Source: CAZHVS01 sp964536015 (lineage in GTDB: Bacteria; Bacteroidota; Ignavibacteria; Ignavibacteriales; Ignavibacteriaceae). Taken from it: a stretch of DNA of 64,000 nucleotides. The notes below the pieces were generated by a model. That model was given only the letters and a program-made list of their open reading frames with translations, did not search any database and had not been told where the DNA came from. The stretch is from positions 1 through 64,000 of the forward strand of contig CAZHVS010000005.1 of NCBI GenBank assembly GCA_964536015.1. The letters run 5' to 3'. A program made the translations under genes and the position numbers. Of this stretch, positions 9,401 through 16,790 are shown piece by piece; the first letter of the stretch is position 1; each line of letters starts with the position of its first letter.

Positions 9401-12400
9401 GGTTAGAGATGAAATTTATCACAAATCATCATTTTATCTTTGTGCTTCTGAAACTGAAGGAACTCCAAATCCCGCACTTGAATCTTTTGCTTGCGGGTTG
9501 CCGGTAATATCAACTAGAGTTGGCAATATGCCGGAGATAATTGTTGATGGATACAATGGTTTTCTTGTTGATAGAACTGTTGAAAGCTTTGCAGAAGCAA
9601 TAAGAAAATTAAAAAAACTAAATTTATCGCAGTTATCTGATAACGCGCGTAAATCAATTTTGCAAGAATGGACGTGGAAGAGCAAAGTAAAAAATTATGA
9701 ACAGATGTTCCTTGAATTGAAAGAAAGAGAAAATCAAAAAATTGTACTCAAAGAAAATAAAGACATACCGATTTCGTTTTGTATAATCACTAATGGTAAA
9801 AAGCTTAAAGAACTTAAAACAGTTATTAGAAGTATTAAGTATCAAAAAATACCAGAATATGAAATTATTGTTGTTGGGAAATATAATGATAGAGAAAATG
9901 TAAAATACATTCCGGCAATTGAAGAAGCAGAAGGTGGAAATCTCTCTGCATTAAGGAATAAAGCTGTTGAGAATTGTAAATATGATTTCATTACAATTCT
10001 TGATGACGATATCATTCTTTCAAAAGATTGGTATAATAGTTTAAAAAACTACAATGAGAATTTTGACATACTTACTTCACAAGTAAGATTGCCTGATGGC
10101 TCAAGGTACTGGGACTATGCAACAATAAATGGTCCTCGTGGACATATAATTCTTGAAGAATGGGAAAAGGATGATTACACCTATATGACTGGCGGCGGCG
10201 GCTGGATCATCAGAAAAGATGCTGCAAAACAAGTTAAATGGGATGAGGAAAGAAAATTTTATCAATCTGAAGACAGCGACTTTTCTCAAAGGTGTCGTAA
10301 CGCTGGTTTCAAAATTAAACATAATCATAAAATGGTTGTCTTTCATGCCGATCCGACTTACACTCTTATTGGACGAAGTATTGTAAGAAGAAAAGATGGT
10401 AGAACACAAAACTGGGTTAATGCCAAATTAAATGGAATGAACCCGGAGGCAATCAAAGAGTTATTTATCAATCTCATTAATAATGACCTTGTAGCCGAAG
10501 CATCTGATGCATTACGATATGGATTATTAATTTTTAAAGATAATGCCTTGCTGCAAGAACAATGGAATTTTATTCTAAGTAATTTCAATGGTCAAATATC
10601 TGACTCACATTGGTATTGTACAAATTATCCTGAATATATTTCATCCTTGTCAGAATATTTGAGTACAGAAGAATTAATAAGTTTTCTTAAGACAAAAGAG
10701 ATAGAAAGAAAAGTTATTTGGGCTTCGCCTATATTTAATCCAAGCGGTTACGCAAGCGAGGCAATTGGTTATGCTCTTGGGCTGGATAAGTACGTTAACC
10801 TGGAGATAATTCATGATAATAATCTTTACTCACAAAATTTTGTAGATAACATGCCCGTTCATTGGAAAGAAAAACTTTTCTTCCAGTGTAATTATCAACC
10901 AAAAAATAAATCAGTGCAGGCGGATTCGAAGGCAATACTCATCTCACATCAACCGGCACCAGGTTTTAAGCGATTCGAAAAATTAGCTTATAACATTGGC
11001 AGAACTATGTTTGAGACAGATAGTGTTCCGGCAAGCTGGATTCCATATTGTCTAGATATGGATGAAATTTGGGTACCAAGCGAATTTAATATTGAAACAT
11101 TTTCTCAGGCTGGAATTCCTAAAGAAAAATTATTTGTAATTCCCGAAGCAATTGATACAGATGTTTTCGATCCCGGGAAATTCCAACCACTTGAATTGAC
11201 TAATAAAGCTAAATTCAATTTCCTTTCAATCTTTGAATGGACAGAAAGAAAGGGAGCAGAAATTTTGCTTCGCGCATATTTCGAATCTTTCTCTAACAAA
11301 GATGACGTTTGTCTTTATATTAGAACCTATTTGCTTGGACATTATGATGGTGATACAAGTTCATTTATTCAGAAGAAGATTGACGAAATAATTACTCGGA
11401 ATGGTTACAACAAAAATACTTTACCTCGATATGTGCTGTTATCAGAGCAGCTTCCATTTGAAGATATGATTCGTTTGTATAAATCTGTTGATTGTTTTGT
11501 GCTTCCATCAAGAGGAGAAGGCTGGGGAAGACCTTACCAGGAAGCAATGGCAATGGGCTTACCTGTTATTGGAACTAACTGGAGTGGCAATACTGCTTTT
11601 ATGACAAATGAAAATTCATATCTGATAGATATTGATGGGCTTGTGGAAATCAATGGAATGGAAATTCCTTTTTATAATGGACAAAAGTGGGCGCACCCAA
11701 GCATTAAACATTTAAAAAAACTTATGAAAGAAGTACATTCCAATCCTGAAAGAGCAAAAGAGGTTGGTAACAAAGCAAGAAAAGAAATAATTGAAAAATA
11801 CAGCATTGATGCAGTTGCAAAAATTGTTGTAGATAGATTAAAAATCATAGAAGAAAAATTGGATAAAGGTGAAACACCAGTAAAAATTAATTCGATAAAA
11901 ACTGATAAGATAGTTGTCAGATGGGAGGGTTCACAATTTGCAAATCATTCTCTTGCAGTGGTTAACAGAGAAATTTGTTCAGAAATATCTGATGATATAG
12001 AATTGAATCTTGTTCCTAATGAGAAAAATAAATTTCTTCCATCTCCTTCAGAAAAAGCATATAGACTGACAAATAAGTTTTATAAAAATTTTGATCATAC
12101 AGATATAACACTAAGACATTATTGGCCGCCAAATCTTATCCCTCCAAAAGATGGCAGATGGGTTGTAATTCAACCCTGGGAGTTTGGTTCACTTCCTGCT
12201 TCCTGGGCTAACGTATTTTTAAATTATGTTGATGAGATGTGGGTACCAAGCAATTATGTAAGACAGGTTTATATTGATAGTGGAATTCCTGCAGAAAGAG
12301 TATTTGTGGTCCCAAACGGTTATAATCCCGAAAAGTTTCATCCTGATGTTAAACCGTATAAGTTAAAAACAAAAAAGAAATTCAAATTCCTCTTCCTTGG

Positions 12401-13724
12401 CGGAACAATTTACAGAAAAGGAATTGATGTCTTGATAGAAGCATATACAAAAACATTTTCAAAAATGGATGATGTTTGTCTGGTTATAAAAGATATGTGC
12501 GGAGATTCATTCTATAAAGGACAAACTTATAAAGAGCAAATATCTAAAGCTATGAGAAGATATAATGCTCCTGAGATAGAATATATAGATGAAATACTAA
12601 GCGAACAGGATTTGGTTAGTCTATACACAGCTTGTGATGCACTTGTTCATCCCTACAGGGGAGAAGGCTTTGGTCTGCCAATTTTAGAAGCAATGGCATG
12701 CGGGCTTCCGGTAATTGTAACAAGAGGAGGAGCCTGTCTTGATTTTTGTAATGAAGATAATAGTCTGTTTGTTGATGCATATAAAAAACCTTTGCCCGAG
12801 AAAAAAGTTAGCGATATGCCAACCGTTGGTCAACCTTGGTTGTTTGAACCTGTTATGGAAAGCTTATCAAGGGAAATGAAATATGCTGTGGAAAACAAAC
12901 AAGAAATTAAAAGGCTCGGTGAAAATGGTGCGAAACACGCACTTGAAAACTGGACATGGAAACATTCGGCATTAAGAGCAGAAGAAAGAATAAAAGAAAT
13001 TGTAAAAAAACCAATTCTAAGATTTGCTCCTTCGGATGAGGTTATTGTCCAGATGTTTAATGAAATGCAGGATAATTTCAATAATCAAAATTTTCAGAAA
13101 ACAATTCAACAGGCAATCAATATTGAAAATATATTTAAAGCACATCCAATACTTAAGTCGAAAGAAAAACTGCTTCACGATGTTTTATTGCTTAAAGGTT
13201 ATGGAGCTCTGGGATTGTCAGATTATGAAAAAGCAAAAATATCTTTTGAACAGGCATTAAATTTAAATCCTACTTCATTTAGAGCTTGTGCGGGTTTGGG
13301 TAAAATTTTTTATAACCTTGAAATGTATGAAGCTTCAAAAACAATGATTGAATGGGCTTTGAAATATTCGGACAATGACCCGCTACTTTTAGAAAATCTG
13401 AAAGAGATAAACAAAAAACTTGGATTTGAAGATCAACACAATGGACTAGCTGGAGCAATGCAGCAAAAAATAATTGAAGCGGAAAATTTGATTGAACAAA
13501 AAGATTTCGATGCGGCAGAAAATCTGCTTCTTGAAGCACTATCATATGATGAGAAAAACATCGATGCTTTGAATGATCTTTCGGTTGTAAAGATTTTGAA
13601 GAATGAATATCAAGATGCTTCCGATATTATTCTAAAAGTCATTGAAATTGATTCTACAAATGAAGTAGCAATAGAAAATTTAGATTATCTGCAAAAAATT
13701 ATTGAAAGCAAAATAAATGTCTGA
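6498..13724 (+). CDS. Giant multi-module glycosyltransferase with an embedded adenylate-forming ligase
   Basis: About 2,408 residues. Modules in order: CgeB-like glycosyltransferase (about 1-330); PaaK/CapK-like AMP-forming ligase (about 348-770), with STGGSTGNP near 445, YGSRE, and a CKCGRGFP segment; GT4-type transferase (about 787-1070, EGTPNPALESFACGLPV); GT2-type transferase (about 1090-1300, LDDD near 1168); two GT4-type transferases (about 1405-1795, EGWGRPYQEAMAMGLPV; about 1804-2168, EGFGLPILEAMACGLPV); TPR repeats to the end. The ATG at 6498, preceded by AAGG, is preferred to the TTG at 6483. It overlaps the next glycosyltransferase by 8 nt and lies just upstream of flagellin, so it may build and acylate a flagellin glycan (inference). 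Another surface polysaccharide is possible. Confidence 0.88.
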   Translation: MRVLVGYSYFPKFSVDIKQRNENWLGRLRKKGFEVEGFCLTLNPPGPRLSWKELDYLWKTKNSTLLLMYENLLRKLESFDVFLNYNGINIHPEFVKQIPQVTAYACFDDPESSEDLSKPVAAAYDLSLVGNIAAVEMYKSWGVKNAFFWPIGFRDYDFDPSLTYDAILNSKRQHDVTLLCERTSPWRAERLDKFVNAFPKGVYYGPGWTNGFLPEEKRIPLLQQTKIGINIHNSTGPINFRTYYLPANGVMQICDNKSYLGKIFKLGEEVIGFDTIEEAIELTKFYIANDEERKRIAANGWKRVIKDYNEEAVFELMLKYVVEIKRNLPKKRESEVREKVFSGSLNISKQSNIESIAKHLEEIQWKSKEEIEKLQFERLKNLLIHAFENVEYYNLLFKRIGFNPYSFSSLEQFTAIPVLTKEDIQKNFEKLQAKNFLAQDVFQDSTGGSTGNPMSFLRDKLSQLWFDLSAHRFRRWIGYNPSDKLGLIWGADRDVPSAFPPNERWLNSFNLTSEKIESFVEEIKTFRPKAIRGYASSLYYVASYLKEIGYKFSFPLTEAIESSAEKMWDYQRQTVEDVFGCKVFNMYGSREIPSIACECSVHNGMHIFSDLRYLELIKNGLPVSYGEEGSIVITDLMNYAMPLIRYEIGDVGVLSDKQCKCGRGFPLLTEVKGRIANTIITPDNRMVHGEFFTHLFYNVEGISSFQVKQDKVDELQILIKVLDKFNPDTLEEIVAKIKNHLGGDISVSWSVVDEIPKTKSGKHHFVISNVEKNFSGKRTQLVENNSDKIKLLFFYDEEGWAWWLKINYIKKYISPRFIVEAKKLGEDFNHNDYDFIVYFGGEVVNGIENVPANKVVVGCSAPVHLDKTIRLIEEKKYLAGFVNSYEMYQSVSDKNNFFLCQNGVDEELFYPAKKKPKSLTACWVGHSGSIGNKGLDIVRQVCKQLNIKLVTLDRYAVKQKSELFTREQVRDEIYHKSSFYLCASETEGTPNPALESFACGLPVISTRVGNMPEIIVDGYNGFLVDRTVESFAEAIRKLKKLNLSQLSDNARKSILQEWTWKSKVKNYEQMFLELKERENQKIVLKENKDIPISFCIITNGKKLKELKTVIRSIKYQKIPEYEIIVVGKYNDRENVKYIPAIEEAEGGNLSALRNKAVENCKYDFITILDDDIILSKDWYNSLKNYNENFDILTSQVRLPDGSRYWDYATINGPRGHIILEEWEKDDYTYMTGGGGWIIRKDAAKQVKWDEERKFYQSEDSDFSQRCRNAGFKIKHNHKMVVFHADPTYTLIGRSIVRRKDGRTQNWVNAKLNGMNPEAIKELFINLINNDLVAEASDALRYGLLIFKDNALLQEQWNFILSNFNGQISDSHWYCTNYPEYISSLSEYLSTEELISFLKTKEIERKVIWASPIFNPSGYASEAIGYALGLDKYVNLEIIHDNNLYSQNFVDNMPVHWKEKLFFQCNYQPKNKSVQADSKAILISHQPAPGFKRFEKLAYNIGRTMFETDSVPASWIPYCLDMDEIWVPSEFNIETFSQAGIPKEKLFVIPEAIDTDVFDPGKFQPLELTNKAKFNFLSIFEWTERKGAEILLRAYFESFSNKDDVCLYIRTYLLGHYDGDTSSFIQKKIDEIITRNGYNKNTLPRYVLLSEQLPFEDMIRLYKSVDCFVLPSRGEGWGRPYQEAMAMGLPVIGTNWSGNTAFMTNENSYLIDIDGLVEINGMEIPFYNGQKWAHPSIKHLKKLMKEVHSNPERAKEVGNKARKEIIEKYSIDAVAKIVVDRLKIIEEKLDKGETPVKINSIKTDKIVVRWEGSQFANHSLAVVNREICSEISDDIELNLVPNEKNKFLPSPSEKAYRLTNKFYKNFDHTDITLRHYWPPNLIPPKDGRWVVIQPWEFGSLPASWANVFLNYVDEMWVPSNYVRQVYIDSGIPAERVFVVPNGYNPEKFHPDVKPYKLKTKKKFKFLFLGGTIYRKGIDVLIEAYTKTFSKMDDVCLVIKDMCGDSFYKGQTYKEQISKAMRRYNAPEIEYIDEILSEQDLVSLYTACDALVHPYRGEGFGLPILEAMACGLPVIVTRGGACLDFCNEDNSLFVDAYKKPLPEKKVSDMPTVGQPWLFEPVMESLSREMKYAVENKQEIKRLGENGAKHALENWTWKHSALRAEERIKEIVKKPILRFAPSDEVIVQMFNEMQDNFNNQNFQKTIQQAINIENIFKAHPILKSKEKLLHDVLLLKGYGALGLSDYEKAKISFEQALNLNPTSFRACAGLGKIFYNLEMYEASKTMIEWALKYSDNDPLLLENLKEINKKLGFEDQHNGLAGAMQQKIIEAENLIEQKDFDAAENLLLEALSYDEKNIDALNDLSVVKILKNEYQDASDIILKVIEIDSTNEVAIENLDYLQKIIESKINV

Positions 13725-15234
13725 AAACAATAAAACATATAATTGTACTTTAAGTATGATTGTTAAAAACGAAGAAAAATATCTTCGCGATTGTCTTGAA
13801 TCCGTAAAAGATGTGGTGGATGAAATTGTTATTGTAGATACAGGCTCTACAGATCTAACTCTGGAAATAGCTAAAGAATATGATGCAAAGATATTTCATT
13901 TTGAATGGATAAATGACTTTTCTGCAGCCAGGAATTATGCTTTAAGCAAAACATCAGGAAGATGGGTACTTTATCTTGATGCAGATGAAAGATTGTCAAA
14001 TGATTCAAAAAAAGAATTAAAAGAAATAGTTTTTAATAATGATAATGCCGCGTATAAATGTATTGTGTCAAGTATTGATACGCACAATTCCAAACCAAAT
14101 GTATTTAAATATCCGAGACTATTCAAATATAACCCTAAGCTAAAATTTGTTGGCTCCATTCACGAGCAAATATATGATTCGTTGTTAAAAGAAAAATATA
14201 AAATAAAAGAATCAACAATTGAAATTATTCATGTTGGTTATGATATTGGTAAAGAAGAGATGAATAAAAAAGCAGAAAGAAATTTATCTCTGTTGCTTAA
14301 TGAGTACAATAAATGTAAGTCGGATTATATTACCTTCCAACTTGCACAAACCTATGGTGTGCTTGATGATAAAGTGAATGCTAAAAAATATTTTGATGAA
14401 ATTATTTCTTTAAAAAATTGTCCGGCTTTTTATAAAGCATACGCGTACCGTTATCTAGCAGCTATTGAATTGCATGAAAATCAACTTGAGACAGCGCTTG
14501 ATTATGCAAACAAAGGATTGAAGTATGATAAAGAGCAGCCTTTATTAAATATGGTCATGTCTAAAATTTATCTTGCAATGAATCTTTATAACCAAGCCCT
14601 GCAGCATTGCAAGACTGCAATTGAAAATAATAGTAAATCTTCTACAAAAGAATTTGAAATAATTGTTGATGAGAAGCAGTTAATTTATCTTGGTTTGCAA
14701 GAATCAACATTAGCAGGGGATAAAACTTTTTTTAATTATTTTTTTAACAAATTGTTAGAGAAAGATAAAAATGCTGCAGAGTCAAACGCTTTTGTTAGGT
14801 TTGTAAAAATTCTTTTTAACGGAGAAGCAATAACCGAAGAGGAAGAAGAAATATTTCCATCATATATTGATTCTGTTACAGCTGAATTGTTTTTATCACT
14901 TATTGATAAGTATCCGCAGATATCTTCCAGAATTAATTTATTAAATAATGTTTCGGAAGAAGTTAAACGGTTAACATTGTATAAGGCGTCGCTGGGACTT
15001 GCTCTCTATGAGGCAAACAGACTTGATGAAGCAGCAAAAATGTTTGATGCATTATTAAATGAAAATTATTCAGATCCATCAGTTGGATTTTATCTTGTTT
15101 CCATTTATTTATTGTTAGAAAAATATGAGTTGATAGTTGATGCTATAAAAAAAATAGAAACGAAGTACCAACATATTCCAGCCGTTAAAGAAAAGTTGAA
15201 TATATTAAAGCAAAAATTTAGTGGATTACTTTAG
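13717..15234 (+). CDS. GT2-family glycosyltransferase with C-terminal TPR repeats
   Basis: A 505-residue protein. Residues 1-230 are a GT-A fold of the GT2 family: SMIVKNEEKYLRDCLESV, IVDTGSTD, and the DADER acid motif for nucleotide-sugar and metal binding. Residues 230-505 are helical TPR-like repeats. This family acts in the cytoplasm, commonly on proteins or lipid carriers. It overlaps the giant glycosyltransferase by 8 nt, so both are probably translated together. The flagellin gene begins 158 nt downstream under its own promoter. TPR-linked GT2 enzymes next to flagellin often glycosylate it, but the acceptor cannot be read from the sequence. Confidence 0.9.
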   Translation: MSENNKTYNCTLSMIVKNEEKYLRDCLESVKDVVDEIVIVDTGSTDLTLEIAKEYDAKIFHFEWINDFSAARNYALSKTSGRWVLYLDADERLSNDSKKELKEIVFNNDNAAYKCIVSSIDTHNSKPNVFKYPRLFKYNPKLKFVGSIHEQIYDSLLKEKYKIKESTIEIIHVGYDIGKEEMNKKAERNLSLLLNEYNKCKSDYITFQLAQTYGVLDDKVNAKKYFDEIISLKNCPAFYKAYAYRYLAAIELHENQLETALDYANKGLKYDKEQPLLNMVMSKIYLAMNLYNQALQHCKTAIENNSKSSTKEFEIIVDEKQLIYLGLQESTLAGDKTFFNYFFNKLLEKDKNAAESNAFVRFVKILFNGEAITEEEEEIFPSYIDSVTAELFLSLIDKYPQISSRINLLNNVSEEVKRLTLYKASLGLALYEANRLDEAAKMFDALLNENYSDPSVGFYLVSIYLLLEKYELIVDAIKKIETKYQHIPAVKEKLNILKQKFSGLL

Positions 15235-15272
15235 CCTTTATTATCAGGCAAAATATTATTTCACATTTAAAC

Positions 15273-15299
15273 TAAACTTTTAAAAACAGATAACGATAA
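15273..15299 (+). promoter_or_regulatory. Sigma-28 promoter of the flagellin gene
   Basis: TAAACTTT at 15273-15280, 11 nt, AACGATAA at 15292-15299. The -35 element differs from the FliA consensus by one base and it is the best of the five sites in this window. Flagellin is the classic FliA target. The predicted start is near 15306, giving a leader of about 87 nt. Confidence 0.82.
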
Positions 15300-15307
15300 T
15301 ACAATTG

Positions 15308-15357
15308 AGATTTGATTAATTAATTGTACTTCAAATCTTCTCAAGCAAGGATGCTTG
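15308..15357 (+). promoter_or_regulatory. Stem-loops in the flagellin mRNA leader
   Basis: Two hairpins fill the predicted leader. AGATTTGA (15308-15315) pairs perfectly with TCAAATCT (15331-15338), almost at the expected 5' end. CAAGCA (15342-15347) pairs with TGCTTG (15352-15357) around AGGA. A 5'-terminal hairpin could stabilise this abundant mRNA. The AGGA loop could bind CsrA, but no csrA gene is visible here. Confidence 0.5.
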
Positions 15358-15392
15358 GGTAAATTAATAACAAATTACATGGAGGTATTCCT

Positions 15393-16379
15393 ATGTCTAC
15401 TTTTAAAATCAACACAAACATTGGCGCTTTAAACGCCTACAACGCATTAGCAAAAGCTAACGCAGAAACTTATGATGCACAACTTCGTCTTGCTACACGC
15501 AAAAGAATAAACAACGTGGCTGACGATACATCCGGATTTAACGTTGGAAAATCACTTGACACCAAAGTTAAATTGATGACAGCAGCTCAGGGTAACATTG
15601 CTTCTGCAAAGAACATGTTATCAACTGGTGAAACAGCTTTATTGCAAATTAAAGATAACATAACTGCTATCAGGCAAAAAATTTCTGACGCAACAGATCC
15701 TACGAAAGACAGAACATCTATTGCAAAAGATATTAAAGCTCTTGCCGAAGAAGTTAAAAATTTCTTTAAGACCACTAAATTCAACGATACAGAACTATTA
15801 GTTGGAACAATCGCAGCTCAGAGTGCTTCTGGTGTTGCTTCTGGTTCAGTTTTAAGTTCTATTGCTAATTCTTTCACTTTCCAAACCGGCGCAGATGTAT
15901 CAGATAGATTAACACTCGACTTCGCATCTTCATTAGCATCAACCGGAGTAACTTCAACAGCTACCGGTGCATCTGATTTGAGAGTTGAAAGTAATATTGC
16001 AAATGCATTAAGCAGCTTCCTGAACGTTTCTACAACTTCAGATTCTGAGGCAGCTTTAGCTATTGCTTCTATTGGTAGCAGCAGCGTTGGTAGTTATACA
16101 ATTAATAGCGCAAGCGTATCTGCTATTGAATATGTTGAGAAAAAAGTAAACGAAGCTCTTGGCAAAATTGGTAACCTGGTTCAGAGACTTGATATGAAAG
16201 ACGATTACCTGACCAGCGCAATTGCAAATGCTACATCGACTGTTAGTAGGTTGTTTGATGCAGATGTTGCTATGGAGCAGCTCAATGCTACGAAGGGTCA
16301 GATCGGTTCTCAGCTTGCAACTTCAATGTTAGCTCAGTTGAACACAGCCCCTCAAAACGTTCTTAGTTTATTTAGATAA
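15393..16379 (+). CDS. fliC: Flagellin (filament subunit)
   Basis: A 328-residue flagellin with conserved ends and a short variable centre. The N-terminus has INTNIGALNAYNALAKAN and RINNVADDTSGF where many flagellins have SSGLRINSAADDAAG, so the usual SSG is replaced here. The C-terminus carries VSRLFDADVAMEQLNATK and MLAQLNTAPQNVLSLFR. The middle (about 140-255) is rich in Ser, Thr and Ala and is the surface part, with many possible O-glycan sites. It starts after a strong GGAGGT site. It is driven by a sigma-28 promoter and ends at a strong terminator, followed by its chaperone gene fliS. Export is by the flagellar type III apparatus. Confidence 0.97.
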   Translation: MSTFKINTNIGALNAYNALAKANAETYDAQLRLATRKRINNVADDTSGFNVGKSLDTKVKLMTAAQGNIASAKNMLSTGETALLQIKDNITAIRQKISDATDPTKDRTSIAKDIKALAEEVKNFFKTTKFNDTELLVGTIAAQSASGVASGSVLSSIANSFTFQTGADVSDRLTLDFASSLASTGVTSTATGASDLRVESNIANALSSFLNVSTTSDSEAALAIASIGSSSVGSYTINSASVSAIEYVEKKVNEALGKIGNLVQRLDMKDDYLTSAIANATSTVSRLFDADVAMEQLNATKGQIGSQLATSMLAQLNTAPQNVLSLFR

Positions 16380-16395
16380 TAAATTAATCAACATC

Positions 16396-16423
16396 CCGGG
16401 GGATTTATCCCCCGGCTTTTTTT
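16396..16423 (+). terminator. Rho-independent terminator between fliC and fliS
   Basis: CCGGGGGAT (16396-16404) pairs with ATCCCCCGG (16407-16415), effectively a GC-rich 7-bp stem with a 6-nt loop, then C and seven T. It probably lets flagellin mRNA greatly exceed fliS-fliD message, with read-through supplying the latter. Confidence 0.9.
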
Positions 16424-16439
16424 AACAACAGGAAATTTT

Positions 16440-16790
16440 ATGTACAGAGGGAACTACTCTTTTAATCATCAATCTGCAGCAAATCAATATCTTATTAGAG
16501 ATATTTTAGATGCATCTCCCCAGAAGTTGTTAATTAAAGTTTACGACTTCGCTCTTGTAAATATTCAAAAACATGATTTTGTAAAAACCAATAACGCACT
16601 ACAGGTGCTTATTGATGCTCTTCGCTTTGATGATGAAAAAGCAAAAGAAGTTTCCGTTGGTTTATTAAAACTTTATAAATTTTGCCAGGATCAGATGAGA
16701 TTGAAAAACTATGAAATAGTTTATAAAATTATTTCTGAACTTAAAACATCCTGGGTGGAAGCATTTCATAATAATAATATTGCAATATAA
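16440..16790 (+). CDS. fliS: Flagellin export chaperone FliS
   Basis: A 116-residue helical protein of typical FliS length. The N-terminal part has the family pattern NQYLIRDILDASPQKLLIKVYDFAL. FliS binds the C-terminal region of flagellin in the cytoplasm, prevents premature assembly and hands it to FlhA for export. The ATG follows an AGGA ribosome site just past the fliC terminator. The stop overlaps the fliD start (TAATG), so the two are translationally coupled. No separate promoter is visible. Confidence 0.93.
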   Translation: MYRGNYSFNHQSAANQYLIRDILDASPQKLLIKVYDFALVNIQKHDFVKTNNALQVLIDALRFDDEKAKEVSVGLLKLYKFCQDQMRLKNYEIVYKIISELKTSWVEAFHNNNIAI

